Shown here piece after piece: positions 31,587-40,276 of a stretch of 47,995 bases of DNA. Position 1 is the first letter of the stretch; each line of letters starts with the position of its first letter. Below the pieces are notes generated by a model. That model was not told where the DNA came from and made no database searches. It saw only the letters and a program-made list of their open reading frames with translations. A program made the position numbers and the translations under genes. The DNA lies in IMG/VR virus record IMGVR_UViG_3300005581_000023, positions 1-47,995 of that record; one strand, written 5' to 3'. Origin of the DNA: a virus.

Positions 31587-32833
31587 CTGTTTACCCACCT
31601 TCTTGGAGTTACGTTAAACCCAGAGTCTGTTTGAGAAATCATGGCTGCTTGTGCTGTTAGTTTAGTATAACTTGCTCTGGTTGTGGTCCCTGTCCCTTCA
31701 TCCGATAGGTCCATGGTTGGAATTAACGCCGCCTTGCTTGGTCTCATACTGCTGGCTTTGTTTCCATGCGTACCATCTGTCATGCAAGTAAACTCAACGC
31801 TGTAACGACCATCAAAACTAACAAAATGAATTACCTTTTTAATAACCCAAAAACCATCTGAGTTTCCTTTAGTTCCAGAGACATGGACAGTTCTGTAGGG
31901 AGCCATACGTGGGTCCCCTTGCCCGTTCCCTTGAGCCTCCATAGAAAATCTAGATAGTTCTGCTTTGGCTTTTGCAATCAATTCGGCAGCATTTTTATTT
32001 CCAGAGTTTGTTGTTGGTAAAGTTTCAGAAAAAAGTGGATCTTTTGTTTTGTTGCGTAGTTGTTTACCCGTTTTAGTTGCAGAGGAAGTACTTGAGTATT
32101 GTTTTCCAGTTACAGGATCAATACCATTTATAGTTTTATAATTTCTAGAATTTGAGTCTGTATCAAAATGATCTCCAATTTTTGGTACAAAAAGGTCTAA
32201 TGTTTGTGAATCAGGGTTATTGTACTGTGTAGTGTAGTTATTGTTTATAGAAAGAATTGGAATAGCAGACATATGTTTATTAATCATAATATCTAAAGGA
32301 TGAAAATGTAACTCTGTACCGTGTACTTGACAAACATAACCTACTTTTGAAGCAAGTTCTTGTAATTTTTCCCAATAAGTATGGCCCGACAAAGATTGTT
32401 GACTAAAACGTAATGGGTGATTTGTAACTACTGGTTTTAGTCTAAACTTTTTTGCAATTTCAATTGCAATTTCAGATGCAGTTTTATTTACCCATATTTT
32501 AGATCCGCCCTCTTTCAAAGGAAAAGAAGCACCAACAACTGTAATTACAACAAAGTTTTCTAAAGCCTGACTTGAACGCATAGAAACGCTGTGAACGTAG
32601 CCAAAAAACTTTCCTTTTGTTTTATCGTTGTTCCATATAATTGAAACTGGAGTTCCAGTTTTTAAGGCTTTAAAATAAAAGTCTCTTCCTTGAGCGTACC
32701 TAAGTTCCACAACGTCGTGTTTTCCAACCTCTTGATGAAGTTTAAAGTTGTAAACAGGAACATTAAAACTTGGAAAATCTGGATACGTTACTGAAATAGA
32801 TGAGGTTATTCTGTTTTGGGTTTGTCTAATCAC
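31583..32833 (-). CDS. Baseplate hub protein (gpD/gp27-like)
   Basis: This 416-residue protein resembles the phage late control D family: beta-rich first domain (SISVTYPDFPSFNVPVYNF), a TASEIAIEIAKKFRLKPVV helix near 116-134, SGHTYWEKLQELASKVGYVC near 148-167, and an IKKVIHFVSFDGRYSVEFTC domain at 333-352. Its trimer would sit under the tape measure and tube. The C-terminal 70 residues are polar. The start is GTG 32833-32831, overlapping the gp53-like gene by eight bases. Confidence 0.75.
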   Translation of the reverse strand: MIRQTQNRITSSISVTYPDFPSFNVPVYNFKLHQEVGKHDVVELRYAQGRDFYFKALKTGTPVSIIWNNDKTKGKFFGYVHSVSMRSSQALENFVVITVVGASFPLKEGGSKIWVNKTASEIAIEIAKKFRLKPVVTNHPLRFSQQSLSGHTYWEKLQELASKVGYVCQVHGTELHFHPLDIMINKHMSAIPILSINNNYTTQYNNPDSQTLDLFVPKIGDHFDTDSNSRNYKTINGIDPVTGKQYSSTSSATKTGKQLRNKTKDPLFSETLPTTNSGNKNAAELIAKAKAELSRFSMEAQGNGQGDPRMAPYRTVHVSGTKGNSDGFWVIKKVIHFVSFDGRYSVEFTCMTDGTHGNKASSMRPSKAALIPTMDLSDEGTGTTTRASYTKLTAQAAMISQTDSGFNVTPRRWVNR

Positions 32834-33110
32834 GAGGAATCCTAATCTTTGTTCCTATTGAAATATTAAATGGGTCAAGAATGTCTGGATTTATATCCAT
32901 AAGATTCCACCATAAATCCGCACGCCCCATGTATTCTAAAGCCACAAGATCAATGCGGTCTGTTTCTACCCAGGTGTGATAAGTAAAAGGAGTACTGTAA
33001 GAAGGCCATTGACGAAAAACAGTTTTTTTGTACTTACCATCACGAGCATCATAAGCAGTAAAGCGAACACTTCCATCTTCAGCGTATCTGCTGTCATAAA
33101 AAATAGTCAT
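32826..33110 (-). CDS. gp53/LysM-like tail protein
   Basis: This 94-residue protein ends in a LysM-like module (LVALEYMGRADLWWNLMDINPD then GTKIRIP), as in phage tail protein X and T4 gp53 baseplate wedge proteins. The first 50 residues are aromatic and probably beta. It would help build the baseplate wedge. ATG with GAGGAT upstream. It sits directly above the hub gene, which fits the order in contractile tails. Confidence 0.8.
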   Translation of the reverse strand: MTIFYDSRYAEDGSVRFTAYDARDGKYKKTVFRQWPSYSTPFTYHTWVETDRIDLVALEYMGRADLWWNLMDINPDILDPFNISIGTKIRIPRD

Positions 33111-33118
33111 AACATCCT

Positions 33119-34534
33119 CTACGTGTCTTTTGGTTTAGGAAAGTCGTTAAATCGTCGAACAGTCATATTTACTGTTGACAGTATCGGTACCATTCGAGAG
33201 TTAAAGACAGCGTGGTTTATTGAAAGTTCTTGAATTTGAACTTTGTATCGCATACCTGCACCAAGGTGTAGTTCTACAACGGTTGGACGGATCCAACCTC
33301 TATCCGCTGTCATTCCGTTTATATTAGACCTAAAATCACCGTTTGGACCCATAATTGTGCGAAACAGATATTCAAGGTCGTACATAGTTCCACGTTCGTA
33401 AATCATTTTTCGGTCTTCTTCACTTACGGGCGTTGGATATGCGCCTAAAACTGTATTCATTGGATTTGGGTTATTTAGTGTGTCTGTTAATTTTTTATCA
33501 CCTGGACTTGTGTATTTTCCATTTTCATCTATATTGTTAAAATCTTCAATACGATTTAACATAAGACTAAACGAAACGGTACTAGCCATAAGACCGACAG
33601 ACATTGGAAAAGACTTATCGGCTCCACTTGCCTCAAAAGAAGGAACGGTTTGGCTCACTTGGCCCCAGGCTAAACCTACAGAGGTTGGGTTGTACAAAAA
33701 TCTAAATCCATATAAGTTATTGTCAAATTTCCTATACGTTTTATCTTTTGCTTTTTTCGCAGCCGCTGCTCTGTCGGATTCTGCAATTTTAGTTGGAGCC
33801 ATCATCTGGGCAAATTCGTAATTCATTTGAATAGTTCCAATGCCTCCAACCACACCTTTCCAAGCATTGTTTGCATCTGTAAATTTAAAACGATCCATAG
33901 TTGTTCCAGATTGTAACTTATCCTGAATACCACTAAAAGAAAAGTATGCTTCTTTTACCATAGGGGCGTTGTACTTATATTTGCCTACTGTCATCTGTAC
34001 TGGTGGGGCCACTTCTTCTGTGCCGTCTTCCGTACCTTTAGGAGGTACATAAGGTGTGGTGTCATTTTTGTCGTCAGGTTTTGTAACTACTGGCGGACCG
34101 CTCCAAGAAGAGCCGTGTCCTGATGGCAATCGAAGTTTTGCCTTTTCTTGACTTCTTTTGATTTCAGCGGCTTTCTTTAATTCTTGTGTCTTTTTAAGGC
34201 TTGCAATAGCAGAATCTAAAATTTTTTGTTGGGCATTAACAGCGCGTACTCGCCTGTCAAACTCAACACCCTCTTCATATGACCGTGGAATTGGATGATC
34301 GGAGTTGTACGAAGTTACCATAAATTTAAGTGCTGTTAACGTGTTTGTTTCAGCAGTAATTAGACCAGTGAGAGATTCAACTTTTTTCTGATATACAAAA
34401 ATTTCAGTGTCAAGTTTTTTAATTCTTTCATTAGTCTTTTTTCTTTCAACCTCGCGGTCGTGTTGTGTTTGAGCCTTAGTGTCATTTTTGTCCGCTGTTA
34501 CTGCGTCATCGTAGGCATCAGCCTGTGTTGCCAT
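33119..34534 (-). CDS. Tail/baseplate protein with N-terminal coiled coil
   Basis: This 471-residue protein has a long coiled coil in its first 130 residues (many Lys, Glu, Ala, Gln), a Pro/Lys/Asp-rich linker (about 137-180), and a folded C-terminal part with YGFRFLYNPTSVGLAWGQVSQTVP in pieces (about 272-298) and VVELHLGAGMRYKVQIQELSI. The C-terminal part resembles contractile-tail tube-initiator proteins (T4 gp48/gp54 type). It sits between tape measure and gp53-like gene, so a place at the tube-baseplate interface is likely. TAATG overlap with the tape measure gene. Confidence 0.6.
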   Translation of the reverse strand: MATQADAYDDAVTADKNDTKAQTQHDREVERKKTNERIKKLDTEIFVYQKKVESLTGLITAETNTLTALKFMVTSYNSDHPIPRSYEEGVEFDRRVRAVNAQQKILDSAIASLKKTQELKKAAEIKRSQEKAKLRLPSGHGSSWSGPPVVTKPDDKNDTTPYVPPKGTEDGTEEVAPPVQMTVGKYKYNAPMVKEAYFSFSGIQDKLQSGTTMDRFKFTDANNAWKGVVGGIGTIQMNYEFAQMMAPTKIAESDRAAAAKKAKDKTYRKFDNNLYGFRFLYNPTSVGLAWGQVSQTVPSFEASGADKSFPMSVGLMASTVSFSLMLNRIEDFNNIDENGKYTSPGDKKLTDTLNNPNPMNTVLGAYPTPVSEEDRKMIYERGTMYDLEYLFRTIMGPNGDFRSNINGMTADRGWIRPTVVELHLGAGMRYKVQIQELSINHAVFNSRMVPILSTVNMTVRRFNDFPKPKDT

Positions 34535-37080
34535 TATCTACTTCCCATCGCTGAAATTGTCGAATCGTTGTGCAGGTACTCTTTTACTTTTTTAGCAAAA
34601 CGAGCCGCTTCTTCATCTGAAGCCTTGTCAATTTTAAGGGTAATATTAATAGTTGTATTGCCTTGTGGCCCTACCGCTGCGGCTGCAATTGAAGCGCCAA
34701 ACCCAGATGAACCTCCACCGCCAGGTATTTCTAGCGCACCTAAACCTCGATTAAATCTTTTAGTAGCGGCCTCATCAGATTGATCTTTTGGTCGCTCAAA
34801 GATTCTCATAAACGCCGCTGTTGCGTCGTACCTGCTTGCCTCTGGGTTTGTTAAAATCCCCATTAAATCTTTGTAACCTTTGTGGTTTAACTCTTTCATT
34901 AAGAACATTTTTTGTGCTTCTAAGGTTGATGGATCTAACCCTTGTTCTGCAGAAAACTTTTTTAAGTTATCCCAACGACCTTTGTGCCATTGAGCAATTC
35001 CATAGGAAGTGCCTTTGTCACCAAGTGCATTAGTACGCATATTAGACTCGGCCATAAGGTTTGCTACAACGCCAAAAGCACCATTAGGACTTAAACCTTG
35101 TGTAACAAGCCAATCCCGCATTTCTTTTGCAACTTCGTGAGGCTTTCCTGTAGGGGATCCAGTTGGAGATGTAGAACTTTGACTATCGTTAGAATCATAC
35201 CAAGCAAATGCTTGGTTCAAAGAAAGAAGTCCTTGAGTTCCTAGACTTGCCATTGTGGTAGACAATTTTGCTGGAGAGTTTGAACGAGCAGCGCCGCTTA
35301 ACTCGCTAGGGTTAACAGGGTTGTTCTTTCCTCTACGCACTTCGTAGTGAAGGTGAGGGCCTGTAGTGTTACCAGATTTTCCAGATTTACCAATTATTTG
35401 TCCAGCAGAAACGCTTGCGCCAAGTTGTACATCGCGGGAACTTAAGTGTCCGTACAATGTTTGGTAACCATTTGCGTGATCAATAACTACGGCTGTTCCG
35501 TAGTCTGCGCCAGGGCTGATACTGGAAACAACACCGTCCATATAACTCTTTACTGGAGTTCCAACTGGTACTGCATAATCAACACCTGTGTGAGTGCCGT
35601 TAGTAGAGGACCAAATTCCGCTGTTATTTTTTTCTCCAAAGCCTGCACTTATTGCGCCATTAACAGGTGCGCCTCCGCCAATTGCAGCACCGTAACCAGA
35701 GGATGCTCCACCAAGACCGCGAGCACCGTAACCTGAAGAACCTCCACCAGGCACCAGAAGTGATGCAGCCGTCATAAAGTCTGCAGCAGCGGCGGCAAAG
35801 ATAGGCGCTGCATCCATAATTCCCCTACCAATGTTTGACCCGTAGTAACCGTCTGCATAACCCTTCAATCGCCCTAATGCTGGAGCAGTCAGTTCAAGTG
35901 CTTCGTTTAAAATATTAATTTGTACGGCGGCGTCGTGGAACCCCGCAACCATCGACCCAGTTGCTGCTTGCATTAGTTCAGTTTCAGACTCATTCATTAT
36001 TCCAACTGCGTCAAGTGATGTATTTTTGTTATCTCCTACTGACTCTGCTTTAGCAAGATCTGGATCTCTTCCACCTGCAATATCAATAAACATCTGTGAA
36101 AAGATTGCTTGTTGCGCATCAGTAAATCCCATAGTTTTTAAGTTGGCACCTGCGTTACCCATAAGGAGTGCGTTTTGTACATCTTTTTCAGTAGCGCCCT
36201 TTTGAAACATTTGGTTAAAAAGTTCTTTAGCAATTTGTCCTGTTGACTTTTGTTCTCCTGAAGCAGCGTCGTAAGTGTCAATGCCATATTGATAGAGGTT
36301 AGCCCCGCTTTGTCCAGAGTGAAGTCCAGCAATTGCTTGTGCTGCTGGAGCGTTTTCCATTCCTAAATACCTAAACGCTCCACCAACTTCAGAGGCTGCT
36401 TGTTTAAAACTTGCACTTCCTGGAATATAACCAGCACTTGCAAGAAGCGGTGCAACCATTCCATCTGCACCAACGCTTGAAAGTCCTCCATGACCCATTG
36501 CCTTTAAAGTAGATCGTTGCAGATCTCCTCTACTAATACCAGGTGCACGAAGGGCTGCTTGGTAGTAACCGATGTCTCTTTGTATAGTGAGCGCAGTATC
36601 AGGCATTTGCCCCATTGATTGTACGGCCAGTGCAGCGGCTGTCTTTATTGCACCAAGTCCTCCGCGATACGCAGCCTCAAGGGGAGAAATACCCAACGAA
36701 ATTCCCGCAAACTCCACGTTTTGACCACCGCCACCTTGTGGGCTGACGGTGCTCAGTGCTTGAGCGTGTGCAACGCGTCGTTCTGATCCTTGGTGCTGTC
36801 CAGAAAAATCTGCCATAGAGTTTTCTAAGAAGTTTTGTCCATTGGATCCTTGGGCAACAGGGTACGAGAAACCTGCCATTGATGGCATCTGGGAGTTTCC
36901 ACTATTACCGAGCCCGTACTGACCACCCATTGATTGGATGGAACCACGGACATCGGTAATAGCAGATGCTGCAACACCTTTTACACGTGCAACAGCCTCA
37001 TAGAGTTCATTAACTTTTTTAGTTAAGGTGTCAACGCCGTCGGTCAGGCCTTGAAGGTTATTAACCATCTCGTTAGCCAT
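34534..37080 (-). CDS. Tape measure protein with M23 peptidase and tail-lysozyme domains
   Basis: This 848-residue protein lies where the tape measure is expected: after sheath, tube and chaperone and before baseplate genes. Residues 1-50 are helical; about 125-445 are helical with Gly/Ala-rich spans. Residues about 472-595 form an M23 endopeptidase: GTHTGVDYAVP with His497 and Asp501, YGHL with His545, and PHLHYEV with His576/578. Residues about 648-735 resemble phage tail lysozyme (ANLMAESN with Glu678, SYGIAQWHKGRWD). It would set tail length and digest peptidoglycan at DNA entry. ATG follows AAGGGA and lies one base after the frameshift extension stop. Confidence 0.85.
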   Translation of the reverse strand: MANEMVNNLQGLTDGVDTLTKKVNELYEAVARVKGVAASAITDVRGSIQSMGGQYGLGNSGNSQMPSMAGFSYPVAQGSNGQNFLENSMADFSGQHQGSERRVAHAQALSTVSPQGGGGQNVEFAGISLGISPLEAAYRGGLGAIKTAAALAVQSMGQMPDTALTIQRDIGYYQAALRAPGISRGDLQRSTLKAMGHGGLSSVGADGMVAPLLASAGYIPGSASFKQAASEVGGAFRYLGMENAPAAQAIAGLHSGQSGANLYQYGIDTYDAASGEQKSTGQIAKELFNQMFQKGATEKDVQNALLMGNAGANLKTMGFTDAQQAIFSQMFIDIAGGRDPDLAKAESVGDNKNTSLDAVGIMNESETELMQAATGSMVAGFHDAAVQINILNEALELTAPALGRLKGYADGYYGSNIGRGIMDAAPIFAAAAADFMTAASLLVPGGGSSGYGARGLGGASSGYGAAIGGGAPVNGAISAGFGEKNNSGIWSSTNGTHTGVDYAVPVGTPVKSYMDGVVSSISPGADYGTAVVIDHANGYQTLYGHLSSRDVQLGASVSAGQIIGKSGKSGNTTGPHLHYEVRRGKNNPVNPSELSGAARSNSPAKLSTTMASLGTQGLLSLNQAFAWYDSNDSQSSTSPTGSPTGKPHEVAKEMRDWLVTQGLSPNGAFGVVANLMAESNMRTNALGDKGTSYGIAQWHKGRWDNLKKFSAEQGLDPSTLEAQKMFLMKELNHKGYKDLMGILTNPEASRYDATAAFMRIFERPKDQSDEAATKRFNRGLGALEIPGGGGSSGFGASIAAAAVGPQGNTTINITLKIDKASDEEAARFAKKVKEYLHNDSTISAMGSR

Positions 37081-37081
37081 G

Positions 37082-37231
37082 CTAGTCCCTTCTAGACGTT
37101 ACCCTGGCTATTTCTATCCAGTTTTTTCTTTCTCTTGGAGATAACTTTTGTATCTCTGATAATGTCCACCCTTTAAACGAATGAGTCAAGGTTGACCACT
37201 CTCTTATAAGGAGGTTGTACGAGTTAAAGTT
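37082..37231 (-). CDS. C-terminal extension of tail assembly chaperone read by +1 frameshift
   Basis: Beyond the chaperone stop, the +1 frame stays open for 49 codons to a TAG one base before the tape measure ATG. The peptide is protein-like: NLLIREWSTLTHSFKGW, then LSEIQKLSPRERKNWIEIA. No ATG occurs after the slip site (only one TTG), and a start in this frame upstream would overlap the chaperone by over 70 bases. The placement is that of the lambda G/GT-type frameshift product before the tape measure. The fusion would be 320 residues. Independent initiation at the TTG remains possible. Confidence 0.65.
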   Translation of the reverse strand, partial: NFNSYNLLIREWSTLTHSFKGWTLSEIQKLSPRERKNWIEIARVTSRRD

Positions 37232-37236
37232 AAAAG
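37229..37236 (-). promoter_or_regulatory. Putative +1 programmed ribosomal frameshift site
   Basis: The chaperone ends TTT TAA C on the minus strand. The Phe tRNA on TTT can slip one base forward onto TTT again, because the stop begins with T, and then read AAC in the +1 frame. A stop codon followed by C is a weak terminator, which favours slippage as in RF2 genes. I see no upstream Shine-Dalgarno-like stimulator of the RF2 sort. Confidence 0.6.
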
Positions 37237-38045
37237 CGAAACAAGTTGCCAAAATTAATTGGAACCCGTACCTCGCTCTCACAATCGGGGCAAGTAACCG
37301 AAACATCTTCTAACTTTGGCCCTGGAACACGTTTCATAATTTCGGCGCTTACTAAGCGGCGATCTGCAAGGCTCAATTTTTGAACCTGTAGTTTGCTAAC
37401 TACTGGCATGTCGTTAATCTCTAAAATAGTCTTTTCAAGAAGAACGGTACTAAGTTCTGCTGGTGTTTTGTCCGCATTGTTAATGAGTTCTCTTTGTGCT
37501 ACTCCTGTAGGAAGTTGAACTTTAATTACTGTGTTCTTTCCTTCTACCATAAAAATAGTTTCATTAATTGGATCTGTTAACACCTTGCTTTTGATGTCGG
37601 TGTTTAGATCAACACTTACTTCTTTAACAACAGAACACCCTGTGCAATACGCGGGGATTGTAGTTGTTGAACCAAATGTGGCTTTAATGATCCCAATGAC
37701 AAGAGCGTCTCTGTCTCCTGCCAACATGCTGTCTAAGAGTTCTTCTGTAGCCTTTTCACGACCAACACTTACAGTGCCGCGATTGAGGACGGTAAGCATT
37801 GCTTTTCCAATTGTAGTTGCTTTAGAAATTGCTTCTTCATCAGAGCCGTTTAATTCTCTAACCTCTGCCTCCGTGATGACCTCCCCAGCGTCATTAATGT
37901 AGCCGCCAGGGAGGATCACCAAGGTGTCTGAAGGAGAAGTAATTTTTACGTCACCATCTATAGACTTAGGTTGTTCTTGAAGAGCCTGTTGAATCAGGTT
38001 GTTTGCCAATGCGGGGTTATTCGCTGAACTAATTGTATTCGTCAT
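37230..38045 (-). CDS. Tail assembly chaperone / hub-assembly-like protein
   Basis: This 271-residue protein lies between tail tube and tape measure, the position of the lambda gpG-type chaperone. The last 60 residues include LSLADRRLVSAEIMKRVPGPKLEDV and CPDCESEVRVPINF; with CTGC near residues 134-137 these suggest a zinc site, as in hub-assembly proteins of T4-like phages. An IPAYCTGCSVVKEV strand holds the first pair. It would chaperone tape measure assembly. ATG has AAGGA upstream. The stop lies in a slippery context (see the frameshift site). Confidence 0.7.
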   Translation of the reverse strand: MTNTISSANNPALANNLIQQALQEQPKSIDGDVKITSPSDTLVILPGGYINDAGEVITEAEVRELNGSDEEAISKATTIGKAMLTVLNRGTVSVGREKATEELLDSMLAGDRDALVIGIIKATFGSTTTIPAYCTGCSVVKEVSVDLNTDIKSKVLTDPINETIFMVEGKNTVIKVQLPTGVAQRELINNADKTPAELSTVLLEKTILEINDMPVVSKLQVQKLSLADRRLVSAEIMKRVPGPKLEDVSVTCPDCESEVRVPINFGNLFRF

Positions 38046-38057
38046 TTTATTCCTTTT

Positions 38058-38717
38058 TTAGGTTGCAGGGATTGCTGTGGCGTCTGTGCCAATGGTTGTT
38101 CCAATTGAGATGTCAAATCCTTCATGAATTAGAGTCATCTGCTCAACAAGAAGAGCGTTATCTCCAGCATTTAGATCTGAGTAAGCAATTGCAGTTGGCC
38201 ATGCGTTGTAAACTTTAAAACGCATTCCAACAGTATCAGTAGAGTTGTTTGTCTTTGTAACATCTTTTCCTGCAGTGTCTTTAACGGTAGTTGCCGTACC
38301 GTCTTCTTCACCTGCAGCAGGGGTTGGGTGTGCCAGTACTTGGATGTCAAGATCGCAACGGAAGTTTTGTCCAACAGTACGGAGAGTTCCTCCAGCGTTC
38401 ATTGTTGAGAAGATGTTACGCATCCACTTCCAGTGACGATCAGCGTTTGCACCAAGCATTACACCACGTTGTAGTGTAATTGGGGTAAACGTTGACTGAC
38501 CAGGAATCTGGTGTACGGTTGTGTTATATCCACCTTCACGGTAAGGAATAGAGTCTGTAGCAATAGAAAGACCTGATACAGATGTAAACCCAAACTTTAC
38601 AGACTTGAGGGCTGCAATAGTACTGTTAGTAGAGTCTTGCGGATTAAACGTAACCAAGAATCGGAAGTTACGTAGAGGATCTGTTTCCATAGATCCTCTG
38701 TTATTGATAAAAGCCAT
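38058..38717 (-). CDS. Tail tube protein
   Basis: This 219-residue protein is a gp19/T4-like tail tube subunit: DPLRNFRFLVTF at 13-24, VKFGFTSVSGLSI (about 40-52), YREGGYNTTVHQIPGQSTFTPITLQRG (in pieces, about 59-85) and a closing LVEQMTLIHEGFDI. An inserted acidic/Thr-rich loop (about 132-160) carries EEDGTATTV. It polymerises to form the inner tube and follows the sheath gene by 20 bases, the usual order. Confidence 0.88.
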   Translation of the reverse strand: MAFINNRGSMETDPLRNFRFLVTFNPQDSTNSTIAALKSVKFGFTSVSGLSIATDSIPYREGGYNTTVHQIPGQSTFTPITLQRGVMLGANADRHWKWMRNIFSTMNAGGTLRTVGQNFRCDLDIQVLAHPTPAAGEEDGTATTVKDTAGKDVTKTNNSTDTVGMRFKVYNAWPTAIAYSDLNAGDNALLVEQMTLIHEGFDISIGTTIGTDATAIPAT

Positions 38718-38737
38718 TTGTAATTTCTCCTTCGGGG

Positions 38738-40240
38738 TTAGTTAATTGACTTTTGGCTGAGGTCAATGACGATGAACTCTGCAGGGTATTGAAGAGCAAC
38801 ACCGACTTGAATGTGTACTTCACCATTTTGGATCTGTACAGCGGTGTTATTTTCTGCATCACACTTTACAAAGAAAGCCTGGGCAGGGGTAGCACCACGA
38901 AGACCGCCTTGATTGCGGTATTGGTTTAGGAACACAGCGACCACAGTAGTGATCTGTGCCCAAAGACGCTCATCGTTGTTTTCAAAGATAGCGAATTCAG
39001 TAATGTTCTTTAGCGTCTTTCGGATGTAAATTAAAGAACGACGCATGTTGACATACTTGTTTGCTGTACCGTCTTGCATCAGTGTACGAGCACCCATAAC
39101 AACTAAACCTGCTCCAGGCACTGCACGGATTGGGTTTACAGGGGATGTGCTTGAGTTCATTGTGTCAAGTTCTGTTGAGGTAAATCCCTTTTCAACTGAA
39201 ACGACGCCACGGACTGCCATAGAAAGTCCTGCAGGAGCCTTAAACACACCTGTCTTAGCATCAGTATCAAGGTACAAACCTGCTATTGAACCTGAAGGAC
39301 CAATCTTACGAAGAGCACTTGAAGAACGTCCAATTGGATCTGCAATAAGAAGGTTAGGGTAATAAACAGCGCCGTGGCTTGAATCTGTAAGGCTTCCAGC
39401 AAATGAGATTGCTTGAGCAACAGTTCTATTAGGTGCTGTATCAATTACAACAAATCCTTCGTTGCTTTCTGCCCAAGAAGTTGCAGCATCAATAACTCCA
39501 GGAACGTTAGAAGCAAGTGAGTGCACTGCTGGTAAAAAGAACACAAGAGGGCGGTTAATTGTAGAGAAGTCTTCAAACACAGAAACATCTGATCCCTTGT
39601 AGTCAAGGTAATCTGCTGCAACTGGAGTTGAACCGTCTCCTCCTCCTGTGAGGGGGTAGGTGTTGGCTACAGGAGTGCCTGATCCGCTGTAACTAATTTC
39701 AATTGTTGAAGAGACAAGGTTTACTACTGTTTCTGCAAAACTTGTTGATGTCTCGTCATCAAACACGATGTTCTCATAACGTTCTAAAAGAATATCGTCG
39801 GTGCGGTCACCTGCTACACCTGATTCTTTGTAGACTGAAAGGGTGTAGTGACTTGCAATAGATCCTGCAGTGATTTTAACACGAAGGTTGTTTCCGTCTA
39901 CTCCTGCGTTTTTTGCGACAACTGTAGCAACAACTGCACTTGCTGAAGTCAAAATATTTACATCAGCCTTTCCTGCATCTGATGCAAGGAGGCGCTTAAC
40001 ATAAAGTTCGCGTCCACCGTTTGAGAAGAATGCTCCCACTTGAAATGTTGCTGGGTAAGAAGCGTTGTATCCACCAAAGGTGTTTACAAATTGGTACCAA
40101 GATGAAACAAAAGTCACAATTTCTGGACCTTCAGCAAAAGGCGCAACAACTGCACCTGCTGCATCAGCATTTGCCCCCGTATTGACTGGGGCGGAAAGTA
40201 GGCGTTCACTTAGGTAAACACCTGGGCGGCTATAAGCCAT
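38738..40240 (-). CDS. Tail sheath protein
   Basis: This 500-residue protein is a contractile sheath subunit: SRPGVYLSER start, an FVSSWYQFVNTFGGY handle segment, VGAFFSNGGRELYVKRL at about 66-82, and a C-terminal domain with RRSLIYIRKTLKNITEFAIFENNDERLW (in pieces) and FFVKCDAENN. This defines the virus as a myovirus by morphology. ATG with AGGAGAAA upstream. The middle of the protein (about 95-225) is a beta-rich insertion typical of larger sheath proteins. Confidence 0.95.
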   Translation of the reverse strand: MAYSRPGVYLSERLLSAPVNTGANADAAGAVVAPFAEGPEIVTFVSSWYQFVNTFGGYNASYPATFQVGAFFSNGGRELYVKRLLASDAGKADVNILTSASAVVATVVAKNAGVDGNNLRVKITAGSIASHYTLSVYKESGVAGDRTDDILLERYENIVFDDETSTSFAETVVNLVSSTIEISYSGSGTPVANTYPLTGGGDGSTPVAADYLDYKGSDVSVFEDFSTINRPLVFFLPAVHSLASNVPGVIDAATSWAESNEGFVVIDTAPNRTVAQAISFAGSLTDSSHGAVYYPNLLIADPIGRSSSALRKIGPSGSIAGLYLDTDAKTGVFKAPAGLSMAVRGVVSVEKGFTSTELDTMNSSTSPVNPIRAVPGAGLVVMGARTLMQDGTANKYVNMRRSLIYIRKTLKNITEFAIFENNDERLWAQITTVVAVFLNQYRNQGGLRGATPAQAFFVKCDAENNTAVQIQNGEVHIQVGVALQYPAEFIVIDLSQKSIN

Positions 40241-40276
40241 TGTTTTCTCCTAACTAGTTGGGTAAGGGGTTCCGAA

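Noticed and set aside
37230-37240. A -1 frameshift in place of +1
   Set aside because: The -1 frame after the site gives a different peptide lacking the REW...SPRERKNW pattern, and there is no XXXYYYZ heptamer at the chaperone end.
37082-37306. The 74-codon frame as an independent gene starting at ATG 37306
   Set aside because: That start lies 77 bases inside the chaperone with no RBS. The part before the slip site is not protein-like, whereas the part after it is. The frameshift reading explains it better.
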